Source: JACQCF01 sp043742785 (GTDB lineage Bacteria > Omnitrophota > Gorgyraeia > Zapsychrales > Fredricksoniimonadaceae). From it: DNA of 22,542 nucleotides. The stretch spans positions 1 to 22,542 of the forward strand of contig JAYTXU010000079.1 in the NCBI GenBank assembly GCA_043742785.1, written 5' to 3'. The position numbers and the translations under genes were made by a program. Positions 6,437-14,225 of the stretch are shown here, piece after piece (within the stretch, counting starts at the first letter, position 1; the number at the start of each line of letters is the position of its first letter). Under the pieces are notes generated by a model. That model was not told the origin of the DNA. It did no database searches and saw nothing but the letters and a program-made list of their open reading frames with translations.

Positions 6437-6510
6437 TGTCATCCCCGTGTAAAAGGGGATCCATATTAGAATTAATTTTATTATGGATTCCCGCTTTCGC
6501 GGGAATGACA
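6437..6510. repeat. 74-bp element with 28-bp hairpin-forming inverted repeats
   Basis: Left arm 6437-6464 begins TGTCATCCCC and ends GGGGATCCAT. Right arm 6483-6510 begins ATGGATTCCC and ends GGGAATGACA. The arms are inverted repeats of each other with 22 of 28 matches, separated by 18 AT-rich bases. Each arm is also a palindrome: ATCCCC/GGGGAT on the left, and ATTCCCGC-TTTC-style GC-rich stem on the right. The C-G pair at arm positions 7 and 22 on the left is T-A on the right, so pairing is kept while the bases change. The right arm fits the pattern ATTCCC-N8-GGGAAT known for Neisseria dRS3 repeats and for REP/MITE-like elements in several genomes. It lies between the pgeF stop and the cutA start. 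No second copy is in this window. Confidence 0.8.
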
Positions 6511-6514
6511 TTAA

Positions 6515-7204
6515 TTAAACAAGTGTCATCAACGAAATCATTCGCCCAGATTCTTCTGCATCCCTGCGAAATGAGTGATATTTAGGGTTGCAATGCGTAC
6601 AAATGCCTGTATTTTGAATATGTTCCTTCTTTATCCCTGCTCTTAGAAGCTGCTTATAATTATTCTTTGTCACATCAACATATAATTTACCCGCACGCTC
6701 AATGATTTCATTAGGGAAATACTGACGAAACTCTTCTCCTACTTCATAACAGCAAGGTTGAATAGAAGGACCTAAGACTGCATGAATATCTTCTGGGTTG
6801 CTGCCAAAAGATTCCTGCATACGAAGTACTGTTTTATAAGCTATCTCTTGATGAGTTCCCTTCCATCCTGCATGGGCTAAACCAATTGCCCTTTTAATAG
6901 GATCGAATAAAAAAACGGGGACACAATCAGCAGTACGAATAGCGATGGGTAAATTCTTTCGATTGGTAATATAGGCATCTGCATCTGGACAACCTTTAGA
7001 AGAATAGGATGAATCCTTGGCGACCAACACATCATCCCCGTGCACTTGCTTGCGCCAAAAGACATGAGGAAGATCCAAGCCACATTCCTTTTTCAAATAA
7101 TCTCTCTGCTCTACAGTTAATGGCGCATTAAAGTCGGTGGGCTGAAAGTCCATTGAATGATCACTTATAAAAACAACAACATCTTGGCCTTCAAAAAACC
7201 TCAT
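6515..7204 (-). CDS. pgeF: peptidoglycan editing factor / purine nucleoside phosphorylase, YfiH (DUF152) family
   Basis: The protein has 229 residues, usual for the family. Diagnostic motifs: RKQVHGDDV (H55), RTADCVPVFLFD (C94), GLAHAGWKGT (H111), GPSIQPCCYEVGEEF at 145-159 and ICTHCNPKYHSFRRDAEESG at 201-220. H55, C94 and H111 match the zinc site. YfiH/YlmD proteins act on adenosine and other purine nucleosides in vitro, and in E. coli PgeF guards peptidoglycan composition by removing wrong MurC products. The older name is multicopper polyphenol oxidase (laccase). It is cytoplasmic. Its ATG overlaps the rmuC stop by 4 bases, so the two are coupled. The 74-bp repeat element begins 4 bases after its stop. 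Confidence 0.95.
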   Translation of the reverse strand: MRFFEGQDVVVFISDHSMDFQPTDFNAPLTVEQRDYLKKECGLDLPHVFWRKQVHGDDVLVAKDSSYSSKGCPDADAYITNRKNLPIAIRTADCVPVFLFDPIKRAIGLAHAGWKGTHQEIAYKTVLRMQESFGSNPEDIHAVLGPSIQPCCYEVGEEFRQYFPNEIIERAGKLYVDVTKNNYKQLLRAGIKKEHIQNTGICTHCNPKYHSFRRDAEESGRMISLMTLV

Positions 7205-8304
7205 ACTTCCTCCAACAAAAGATTATTAACAGCGGCAGGTAGGTCATCCTGCACATCACGAAGCTTGCGTTCAATCGTTCGAGATTTAGTTGTGGCAAGT
7301 TCAATATTCTTGCTAGCTAAATCTAATTTTTCTTTTGTTTTATCCAGCAGATCTCCAAACTTACCAAACTCGCCCTTAACAACACCTAAGAGCTCCCATA
7401 CTTGTGAAGCTCTCTTTTCTACAGCAAGGGTGCGAAATCCCATTTGTAAACTATTAAGCAACGCTGCAATCGTTGTAGGACCTGCAACGCTGATTCTGTA
7501 TTCTCTTTGTAAAAATTCACAAAGTCCTGTTCTACGCAACACTTCCGCATACAATCCTTCAATAGGTAAATAAAGGATAGCAAAATCTGTTGTATATGGA
7601 GGATCGATGTATTTATCTTTGATTTTCTTAGCTTCCAATTTTATTCTGTTTTCTATTGCCTTGGTACATTCTTCCACCAATGCATAATTACCCTCTTCTT
7701 GAGCCTGTAATAATCGTTCATAATCCTCTTTAGGAAACTTGGCATCAATGGGAATATAAACGCCTTCTTCTCGGGGAAGTTTTATCGCAAATTCAACAGG
7801 ATCGTTACTACCCTTTTTGGTAATAAAATTCTTCTCGTATTGGCTAGGAATAAGAATTTGCTCTAACAAATTGCCTAACTGAATTTCTCCCCAGGTTCCC
7901 CTTGTCTTCACATTAGTCAAAACCTTCTTTAAATCGCCCACACCGACTGCTAAATTCTGCATCTCCCCTAAACCTTGATGCACTTTTTCCAAACGGTCAG
8001 AAACCATCTTAAATGATTCACCCAAGCGTTTCTCAAGAGTCGATTGTAGTTTTTCATCAACCGTCTCTCTCATCTTTTCTAATTTTATATTATTATCGTG
8101 CTGAATCTCACCCAGTTTCTTCTCAACCGATTCCCGAATACGTTCAAGCTTCTGTTCATGCATTTGAGAAAATGAGTTCAGATTCTGTATCATCACTTGC
8201 TGAGAACGGTCTTGGTTTTTTTCCAATGCCCCCTGACGCATCAAAAGCATAACCAATAACACAACAATGACGACGATTGAAACAATAAGAACAACAATTA
8301 CCAT
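7201..8304 (-). CDS. rmuC: DNA recombination protein RmuC
   Basis: The 367-residue protein has one N-terminal membrane helix (1-22, very rich in V, I and L), a coiled coil of about 25-100 with repeated KLE.IRE/KLEKMRE units, and the RmuC nuclease-like domain from about 110 to 335. Visible markers are GTWGEIQLGNLLEQIL, IPIDAKFPKEDYERLL, YTTDFAILYLPIEGLYAEVL, RISVAGPTTIAALLNSLQMG and ASQVWELL. RmuC limits DNA inversions between short inverted repeats and is thought to act on DNA structures. AGGA eight bases before the ATG at 8304 supports the start. It overlaps the upstream lipoprotein gene by 7 bases and the downstream pgeF by 4. Confidence 0.95.
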   Translation of the reverse strand: MVIVVLIVSIVVIVVLLVMLLMRQGALEKNQDRSQQVMIQNLNSFSQMHEQKLERIRESVEKKLGEIQHDNNIKLEKMRETVDEKLQSTLEKRLGESFKMVSDRLEKVHQGLGEMQNLAVGVGDLKKVLTNVKTRGTWGEIQLGNLLEQILIPSQYEKNFITKKGSNDPVEFAIKLPREEGVYIPIDAKFPKEDYERLLQAQEEGNYALVEECTKAIENRIKLEAKKIKDKYIDPPYTTDFAILYLPIEGLYAEVLRRTGLCEFLQREYRISVAGPTTIAALLNSLQMGFRTLAVEKRASQVWELLGVVKGEFGKFGDLLDKTKEKLDLASKNIELATTKSRTIERKLRDVQDDLPAAVNNLLLEEV

Positions 8305-8684
8305 TGGATTTTTTCCTGAGTATATTTAATTAATTGACCCTGAGCATCAAAATATAAATAAACCTTATCTTTGGCTTTCTGAAGGATACCCTCACAATAG
8401 AGCCACTGTTCTTGAGTTTCTAAACCCACAGCTATTCTTTTCTTAGCGATAGGTTGGCCAAAATTTCTGAGTATCGCTGCCTGATCAGAATAGTCTTTAA
8501 TTTTACCAGAATTAATAACTACCACTAAAGCGTTATAATGATCATTCACCTGATCAACCAACTTAGACTGACTATTTTTATCTCTAGAATAATCAGCCAT
8601 AGTTAGAAGTTGATCCTTATGCTGAATAATCTCACAACCACAAAGGCTAATCAACAAAGCTACAATAAGCAGTTTTCTTGTCAT
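8298..8684 (-). CDS. small lipoprotein, SmpA/BamE-like fold suspected
   Basis: The frame is open for 34 codons upstream, but that stretch runs into the ABC-F gene and reads as low-complexity, non-signal sequence. The ATG at 8684 gives a 128-residue protein starting MTRKLLIVALLISLCGCEII, a lipoprotein signal with lipobox LCGC and the lipidated cysteine near residue 17. The C-terminal half has ILRNFGQPIAKKR, EQWLYCEGI and KVYLYFDAQGQLIKY. This G-x-P ... W-x-Y ... YLYFD-x-x-G-x-L layout resembles SmpA/OmlA/BamE-like lipoproteins. The resemblance is weak and the function is unknown. The start lies 5 bases after the ABC-F stop and the end overlaps rmuC by 7 bases, so it is embedded in the operon. 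Confidence 0.75.
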   Translation of the reverse strand: MTRKLLIVALLISLCGCEIIQHKDQLLTMADYSRDKNSQSKLVDQVNDHYNALVVVINSGKIKDYSDQAAILRNFGQPIAKKRIAVGLETQEQWLYCEGILQKAKDKVYLYFDAQGQLIKYTQEKIQW

Positions 8685-8689
8685 AAAAA

Positions 8690-10636
8690 TTATTTTGAAA
8701 TATCGATTTTTTCCTGCTGTAATCGATCTAATACTACCGTAATTTCCCTTAACCGTCTCTGAATTTCTTTCAAACGAATTCCGCATTCTTTAATCATATT
8801 CTGATCACGGCCAAAGGAATCATTTAAGAATCGGGCTTTCACATAACTCTCTGTTTCAAGATCAGCTTTTTCTTTTTCTATGGATTTAAGTTCCTTCTTT
8901 ATATCTTCCAAACGACGAAGAGCTAAATTATGTTTTTCGTGAGCATCTTGCACATGCGAAGGAACTTTAGTCTTTTCTTCTTTTTGTTTCTGTTTTTTAG
9001 CCTGTTCTAACGCTATGGCTATTTGATCTTGGGATTTTTGCTTCTGGTTAATATCAATACCCGCCTTCTTCTCTAAATAATAATCCAACCCCCCGTGATA
9101 ATGTTTTAATCCCCCGTTATCCACTTCGATCATATGTGTAGCAATTTCTTTCATAAAAAATAAATCGTGACTGATAAACAAAAGGGTTCCTTCATAAGTC
9201 TTAAAACACGTTGTTAAAGCTTCTACTCCATCAATATCCAAGTGGGTCGTTGGCTCATCAAGACAAATAAAATTAGGAGGATTAACAAGTAACTTGGCTA
9301 GAATCAAGCGACTCTTCTCCCCCCCTGAGAGCACATTGACTGGCTTAAAAACATCATCACCCCTAAAGTTAAATACACCCAGCAGTGTTCTTGCCTGAGT
9401 TTGAGGAACACTTTTATCACTAGCAGACATCAATTCTTCCATAGCTGTGCGATTTGGATTAAGAACATCCAAACGCGTCTGAGAGAAATAACCCAAATCC
9501 ACCTGATGACCTAGCTTTCTTTCTCCAGTATCAAAAGGCACCACTCCGGCAGCTATTTTCAAAAGAGTTGATTTACCAGCACCATTTGGTCCAACCAAAC
9601 AGATTTTTTGACCACGAGTAATCTCAAGATCGACATTTTCATAAACCTTTTTATCTTTATAGGACTTAGATATATTTGTCATTGTCAAAACGGTATAACC
9701 ACTTTCACGAGTGGCTGGAAATTGAAAATCACGAATAGAATGTTTTTCCTGAGGTATATCAATCTCATCCAATCGCTCCAACTGACGGCGTTTATTACGA
9801 ACAGCCCCAGAAAAATTAGGTTGGGCATGAAAACGTTCGGCAAATCTCTCGAGCTGTTCTCGTTTCTTATCAACTACCTTGGCCTGTTTCTCCAAAGATT
9901 TTAAACGAACTTGTTTAGCCTCTTCATACTCTTCATAATTACCTTTAATCTTGATGGCTTTTCCGTCATCTAGAACCATAGTGTAGTTGGTAACATCATT
10001 AAGAAAAACTTTATCGTGAGAAATCATTAAGAAGGTGCCTGGATATTGGGCTAAAAATCCTTTTAACCAAAGAGTAGCTTCTAAATCTAAATAGTTAGTT
10101 GGCTCATCGAGCATCAAAACATCGTACTGGTAAACTAAAAGCTTAGCCAATTGAACGCGCATTTGCCAACCGCCAGAAAAAGTAGCAATAGGTTTGTGGA
10201 ATTCTGCTTCTTTAAATCCTAAACCACTTAAAATCTTCTCAGCTTTATGTTCCAGATCATAAATACCATTCTTCTCTAACAGCTCTAAAATATCACCGTA
10301 TCGAGGAGAATCTGCTTTATTATCGTCTTCTAATTTATGTTTTTCCTCTAAAAGTTTGCGGATTTCATCATTACCGGAAGTCATTTCATCCATGACCGTA
10401 CGATCGGATGGATGTTGAGACTCTTGGGCCATATAACCAATTTTTATTCCTTTTTGAATTTGAACGCTTCCTGAAGAAGGATCTGTCTGACCTAATATAA
10501 TTTTAAATATTGTCGTTTTACCTGCTCCATTTGGACCAGTCAAACCAATACGTTCATTCGCAAAAATGCTTAACGTAATATTTTTGAGTAATAAACGTGC
10601 ATCAAAATTTTTCGAAACATTCAACAAAGTAATCAT
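8690..10636 (-). CDS. ABC-F family ATPase
   Basis: The 648-residue protein has two complete ABC ATPase domains and no membrane segment, the mark of the ABC-F family, which acts on ribosomes (EttA, Uup, YheS, YbiT) or protects them from antibiotics. Domain 1: Walker A GPNGAGKTT at 34-42, signature FSGGWQMRVQLA at 153-164, Walker B VLMLDEPTNYLD at 173-184. A charged linker at about 230-300 corresponds to the P-site interaction motif. Domain 2: Walker A GPNGAGKST at 349-357, signature LSGGEKSRLILAKLL at 436-450, Walker B ICLDEPTTHLD at 457-467. Residues 520-648 form a long charged C-terminal coiled coil. Layout and the coiled coil are closest to the YheS/Uup group; the exact subfamily needs a tree. 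It starts 3 bases after the RluB-type gene. Confidence 0.93.
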   Translation of the reverse strand: MITLLNVSKNFDARLLLKNITLSIFANERIGLTGPNGAGKTTIFKIILGQTDPSSGSVQIQKGIKIGYMAQESQHPSDRTVMDEMTSGNDEIRKLLEEKHKLEDDNKADSPRYGDILELLEKNGIYDLEHKAEKILSGLGFKEAEFHKPIATFSGGWQMRVQLAKLLVYQYDVLMLDEPTNYLDLEATLWLKGFLAQYPGTFLMISHDKVFLNDVTNYTMVLDDGKAIKIKGNYEEYEEAKQVRLKSLEKQAKVVDKKREQLERFAERFHAQPNFSGAVRNKRRQLERLDEIDIPQEKHSIRDFQFPATRESGYTVLTMTNISKSYKDKKVYENVDLEITRGQKICLVGPNGAGKSTLLKIAAGVVPFDTGERKLGHQVDLGYFSQTRLDVLNPNRTAMEELMSASDKSVPQTQARTLLGVFNFRGDDVFKPVNVLSGGEKSRLILAKLLVNPPNFICLDEPTTHLDIDGVEALTTCFKTYEGTLLFISHDLFFMKEIATHMIEVDNGGLKHYHGGLDYYLEKKAGIDINQKQKSQDQIAIALEQAKKQKQKEEKTKVPSHVQDAHEKHNLALRRLEDIKKELKSIEKEKADLETESYVKARFLNDSFGRDQNMIKECGIRLKEIQRRLREITVVLDRLQQEKIDISK

Positions 10637-10639
10637 AAT

Positions 10640-11365
10640 TTAAATTTTCTTTAAACTTTCTACCTCTTGTTTAGTAAGTGCTCGCCACTGACCAATGGTT
10701 AAAGCCCCTAAATTTAAAGGGCCAATACTAATTCGTTTTAAGAAAAATACTTTATGCCCCACACTCCACAACATCCGACGAATTTGTCGCTTTTTTCCTT
10801 CATGGATACTAATTTGAAGCTCAGTATCCGGGTCATTATAGCGAACTTGAGCGATACGGCAAGGAGCAGTTTTTTCATTTTCAATGGTTCGACCTTGCTC
10901 ACCACTTATCACAACGCCCTGCTCCAATTTCTTTCGATTCTCAAGACTTAATTTTCCCTGAGCACGAACAATATAGGTTTTATCTAAATGGAACTTTGGA
11001 TGAGTCAAACCGTAGGCCCAAGGGCCATTATTAGTTAACAGCAAAAGCCCTTCACTATCACGATCTAGACGTCCAACCGGCGATAAATAATACATCTCTT
11101 TTGGAATTAATTCTAAGATTGTCTTATCCGCATGAGGATCGTCTTTAGTTGTGGTGTACCCTGGCGGTTTATGAAGCATGATATATATGTACGCCTGTAC
11201 CACAACCTTTTTGCCATTCACCGTAATCTCTTCAGTGCCTGTCACATCCATTGACGGTTCTCTTTCAATACGGCCATTGACCTTCACACGGCTGGACTGA
11301 ATAATATCCATTGCCTCTCGCCTAGAACAAACACCGTTGTGGGAAAGAAAAACTTGAAGACGCAT
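10640..11365 (-). CDS. RluB/RsuA-family rRNA pseudouridine synthase
   Basis: The 241-residue protein has an N-terminal S4 RNA-binding domain (RLQVFLSHNGVCSRREAMDI ... VKVNG) over about residues 1-55. The pseudouridine synthase domain follows, with YIMLHKPPGYTTTKDD at 61-76, the catalytic motif GRLDRDSEGLLLLTNNG at 98-114 (D101) and IHEGKKRQIRRML toward the end. This is the RluB/RluE/RsuA/RluF branch; RluB modifies U2605 of 23S rRNA. Length and S4 domain favour RluB over RsuA, but target choice is uncertain. It lies 2 bases after the TrmH-family gene and just before the ABC-F gene, in a group of ribosome-related genes. Confidence 0.92.
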   Translation of the reverse strand: MRLQVFLSHNGVCSRREAMDIIQSSRVKVNGRIEREPSMDVTGTEEITVNGKKVVVQAYIYIMLHKPPGYTTTKDDPHADKTILELIPKEMYYLSPVGRLDRDSEGLLLLTNNGPWAYGLTHPKFHLDKTYIVRAQGKLSLENRKKLEQGVVISGEQGRTIENEKTAPCRIAQVRYNDPDTELQISIHEGKKRQIRRMLWSVGHKVFFLKRISIGPLNLGALTIGQWRALTKQEVESLKKI

Positions 11366-11367
11366 GA

Positions 11368-12213
11368 TTAAGACTTCTTTACTGAGCGGCGCATCACGGG
11401 AGAATTGCCAGCCAAGCTGCGCTGGCGCAAGGCTTCATAAATAACAATGGCACCGCAGGCAGAAACATTTAAAGAATCGGCCTGTCCATTCATGGGTATT
11501 TTCATATCGACGCTTGTATTTTTCTGCCAAAAATCACTTAAACCCTGATCTTCACTTCCCAATACTATAGCCAATGGACCTGTTAAATCTACCTCTGTAT
11601 AAATACGGCTACTTTGGGGAAAGAGGCTACAGGTCTTTATTTTATAACGATTCAGAAAATCTAAAACAGCCTGACTATCAGAAACAGCTGTAGGAACACT
11701 GAAAACAGTTCCTGTACTCGCCCTAATCACATTAGGATTATATAAATCTGTCTTCGCATCAACCAGTAAAAGACCGTCAATACCTGCCGCATCGCAGGTA
11801 CGTAAAATAGCTCCGATATTACCAGGTTTTTCCAAAGCCTGCGCAATCACATACAAAGAAGCCCCTTCTGGTTTAAAATCAGATAAGGATGTTTGGGGAA
11901 TGCGAGCAACAGCCAACAATCCTTCTAATCGTTGACCAAAAGCAATTTTCTCGAAAACAGCAACCGTCACTTCAATGGCTTTAATTTTCTCTTTTATGAT
12001 AATGGCTAAAGTTTTTTCCGCTTCACGACCAGCTAAGAGAGATGGACAAACAAAAACTTTCTCTAATCTTACCTTAGCTAAAAGAGCTCTTTCAATCTCA
12101 CGAACTCCATCAATTAATGTTAAACCGTGTTCCCGACGATCCTTGGCATCACGCAAAGCTACCGCCTGCTTGATCGCAACATTAGTTAAACTTGTAATAG
12201 TTTCTTTAAACAT
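11368..12213 (-). CDS. TrmH/SpoU-family RNA 2'-O-ribose methyltransferase
   Basis: The 281-residue protein has an N-terminal substrate-binding domain (about 1-105, with LTLIDGVREIERAL) and a SPOUT (alpha/beta-knot) methyltransferase domain. The three SpoU motifs are clear: motif 1 ALEKPGNIGAILRTCDAAG at 126-144, motif 2 IVLGSEDQGLS at 216-226, and motif 3 IPMNGQADSLNVSACGAI at 239-256. It transfers a methyl group from SAM to a ribose in tRNA or rRNA; the exact nucleotide cannot be predicted. Its start overlaps the GH5 stop by 8 bases, so translation is coupled. A second TrmH-type gene (rlmB-like) lies at the far right of the window. Confidence 0.92.
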   Translation of the reverse strand: MFKETITSLTNVAIKQAVALRDAKDRREHGLTLIDGVREIERALLAKVRLEKVFVCPSLLAGREAEKTLAIIIKEKIKAIEVTVAVFEKIAFGQRLEGLLAVARIPQTSLSDFKPEGASLYVIAQALEKPGNIGAILRTCDAAGIDGLLLVDAKTDLYNPNVIRASTGTVFSVPTAVSDSQAVLDFLNRYKIKTCSLFPQSSRIYTEVDLTGPLAIVLGSEDQGLSDFWQKNTSVDMKIPMNGQADSLNVSACGAIVIYEALRQRSLAGNSPVMRRSVKKS

Positions 12214-13405
12214 TCATCAAAGCTTTCTTAATCGATGGATTCATCTCAAATGATTTTGTCAACCAGGAAGTAATCATCTCTTTTTTCTTTGTAGGCCACA
12301 ATGAACTCCAAGTCTCCCATCCGCTTTTGGGGCCAGGACGGTTCACCCAAGGACTATTAGGATAATAACTAAAAATCCCATCAGGGAACATATGATTCTT
12401 GATAGCTTTGTATGTCCAATAAGTACGATGAAAACCAAATTCATCAAAGCAATCTAAAACATCCGAAACCCATCTGTTTTCCCCGTAAAGCCCCCCACGA
12501 TGATGCACCCCATACTCACCTACAAAAATTGGACGTTCTAGGGTTTTAGCTAACTTAGCATAATTAGATAAGAACTGACGCATCTCTTTTTTACCCCAAG
12601 CTCCATTGGGAGATTTCAAAGGATAATGAAGCCCTGGAATAAAATTAAATGTGAATTCCAAAGGCCCATAAAAATGAATGCTTAACGATAAATTATCATC
12701 TTCAAAATTGTCTAAGACAGCAATATCCTGAGACCATCTTGTTCCTTCCACAAAAAGAATATGCTTCTTATCGATGCGGCGTATCTTCTTAATTAATTCT
12801 TTATAAAAACGATTTAAAAGATCCGTATCATTTAAAACAGGTTCATTAAGAAGATCATACCCAGCGACCGCAGACTCATCTTTAAAATGATCCACCAAGA
12901 ATTCCCAAAGAGCATAAGTTCGATTCTGATTTGTCTTGTTCATCCACAGTTCTGCCTTCCCTAAACTATCCGAATGCCAATCGTGATTCTGCGCCCCTGG
13001 AGCTGCGTGCAAATCCAAGATAACCCATAAACCATATTTCTTAGCTAAACACACAGACCTATCTAAATAAGCTAATCCTTCCTTACTATATTGATACGGC
13101 TTTGTTTCAATGAGGCGATAATTAAATGGCAATCGAATAACATTCATGCCTAATTTAGCAACATTCTTAAAATCTTCCTCTGTAATAAACGATTTTCTAA
13201 ACTCAAATTCGAATTCTTTCAAAACTTTCTGACCTAAAACCTTTGCGAAGTTCTTCTTAAAAATCTGCTCAGCCAAATTAGGGGCATGCATAAAATAAGC
13301 TTCCATCATCAGCCAACCGCCAAAATTAAGGCCATGCAATAAGACAGAACTGTTCTCTGCATCAACAATAGAAGTTTTCTTTGTTTTTAAAAAAGCCTGC
13401 TTCAT
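12206..13405 (-). CDS. glycoside hydrolase family 5 (cellulase/exo-glucanase-like)
   Basis: The 399-residue protein is a clan GH-A TIM barrel: LHGLNFGGWLMMEAYF at 23-38, NVIRLPFNYRLIE at 88-100, WVILDLHAAPGAQN at 127-140, LLNEP with the acid/base E188, SIHFYGP at 242-248 and FVGEYG with the nucleophile E297, then HRTYWTYKAIKNHMFPDGIFSYY. The NFGGWL ... DLHAAPG ... NEP pattern is close to exo-beta-1,3-glucosidase/endoglucanase members of GH5. There is no signal peptide; the first 20 residues (MKQAFLKTKKTSIVDAENSS) are charged, so the enzyme looks cytoplasmic, which is unusual for a polymer-degrading enzyme and suggests oligosaccharide or glycolipid substrates. It overlaps the upstream hydrolase by 4 bases and the downstream methyltransferase by 8. 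Confidence 0.9.
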   Translation of the reverse strand: MKQAFLKTKKTSIVDAENSSVLLHGLNFGGWLMMEAYFMHAPNLAEQIFKKNFAKVLGQKVLKEFEFEFRKSFITEEDFKNVAKLGMNVIRLPFNYRLIETKPYQYSKEGLAYLDRSVCLAKKYGLWVILDLHAAPGAQNHDWHSDSLGKAELWMNKTNQNRTYALWEFLVDHFKDESAVAGYDLLNEPVLNDTDLLNRFYKELIKKIRRIDKKHILFVEGTRWSQDIAVLDNFEDDNLSLSIHFYGPLEFTFNFIPGLHYPLKSPNGAWGKKEMRQFLSNYAKLAKTLERPIFVGEYGVHHRGGLYGENRWVSDVLDCFDEFGFHRTYWTYKAIKNHMFPDGIFSYYPNSPWVNRPGPKSGWETWSSLWPTKKKEMITSWLTKSFEMNPSIKKALMNV

Positions 13406-14223
13406 AGTAAAGAATAATCCTTTAAAAATTGACTAAACCCATTTCGCACCCTGGCGTCATTAATTAATATTCCGTCATTATGACCACCATAACTCAAAAG
13501 AAAAATTTTTGGATCACAAGCTGTTTGATAAAGCTTCTTCCCCATACTAAATGGAACTGTCCTGTCTTCTTTAGAATGAATAAAAAGTTTTGGAATTGCA
13601 ATATGACCAATTTTAGAAATAGTATCCAATTGAATACCCATCATAAAAGTCGGCAAGAAAGGATAGATACGACGAGCCATATCTTTAGCAGAAGTTAATG
13701 TTGATTCCACGATCAAAGCCGCTAATTTTCTTTTGGTCGCTAAATCAACCATCACAACTCCTCCCAAAGACGCCCCATAAGCAACAATACGGCTATGATC
13801 TATGTCTTTCCTTGTCAGCAAATAATCATAAGCTCCTTGAGCATCCAAATATATCCCTTTTTCTGTAGGATGTCCTTGACTGTTTCCATATCCTCGATAA
13901 TCAAAGATTAATACATTGAGACCTAAATCATGCCAAAATTTCACCTTCATAATTCTCTCCCCCATAGTTCCAGCATTACCATGAGCGAAGATAATGATGG
14001 AAGCCCGCGGAGATCCTTTAACCAACCACGCATTAATCTTTAAGCCATCCAAGGTTTCTATATACAAATCTTCATAGGACATCCCCATCTGATTAGGAGT
14101 GGAATGAATAATCTTTCCAGGAAAAAAAACCGAGGTGTGCTCTAAAAATCTAACCAGAAGAAAAAGACCAATAAACAAAATTAAGAGGGAGCTAGTGAGA
14201 ACTATCATCAAACGACGCAACAT
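13402..14223 (-). CDS. membrane-anchored alpha/beta hydrolase (BEM46/YfhR-like)
   Basis: The 273-residue protein has one N-terminal membrane helix (about 5-27) and an alpha/beta-hydrolase fold. Markers are IIFAHGNAGTMGER at 77-90 (oxyanion hole), LIFDYRGYGNSQGHP at 105-119, the nucleophile elbow GASLGG with S152, the acid in IHSKEDRTVP (D220) and the histidine in YGGHNDG (H248). The order and the HGNAG and DYRGYG motifs match the BEM46/YfhR group of serine hydrolases (esterase or thioesterase-like, substrate unknown). It ends in a 4-base overlap with the GH5 gene, so the two are made together. It starts 2 bases after the response-regulator stop. Confidence 0.9.
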   Translation of the reverse strand: MLRRLMIVLTSSLLILFIGLFLLVRFLEHTSVFFPGKIIHSTPNQMGMSYEDLYIETLDGLKINAWLVKGSPRASIIIFAHGNAGTMGERIMKVKFWHDLGLNVLIFDYRGYGNSQGHPTEKGIYLDAQGAYDYLLTRKDIDHSRIVAYGASLGGVVMVDLATKRKLAALIVESTLTSAKDMARRIYPFLPTFMMGIQLDTISKIGHIAIPKLFIHSKEDRTVPFSMGKKLYQTACDPKIFLLSYGGHNDGILINDARVRNGFSQFLKDYSLL

Positions 14224-14225
14224 GT

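Noticed and set aside
6437..6510. The inverted-repeat element as a normal intrinsic terminator of pgeF
   Set aside because: The hairpins are GC-rich, but no T-run follows either arm on the minus strand; the two-arm layout fits a REP/MITE-like element better.
7157..7573. 138-codon open frame on the plus strand
   Set aside because: It is antisense to pgeF and rmuC, which have clear family motifs; its translation shows no domain-like pattern.
8685..8786. Upstream extension of the small lipoprotein into the ABC-F gene
   Set aside because: It would bury the lipoprotein signal 34 residues inside the protein; the ATG at 8684 gives a proper signal and lipobox.
9608..9904. 98-codon plus-strand open frame inside the ABC-F gene
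   Set aside because: It lies opposite the inter-domain linker and the start of the second ATPase domain, and has no ribosome site or recognisable motif.
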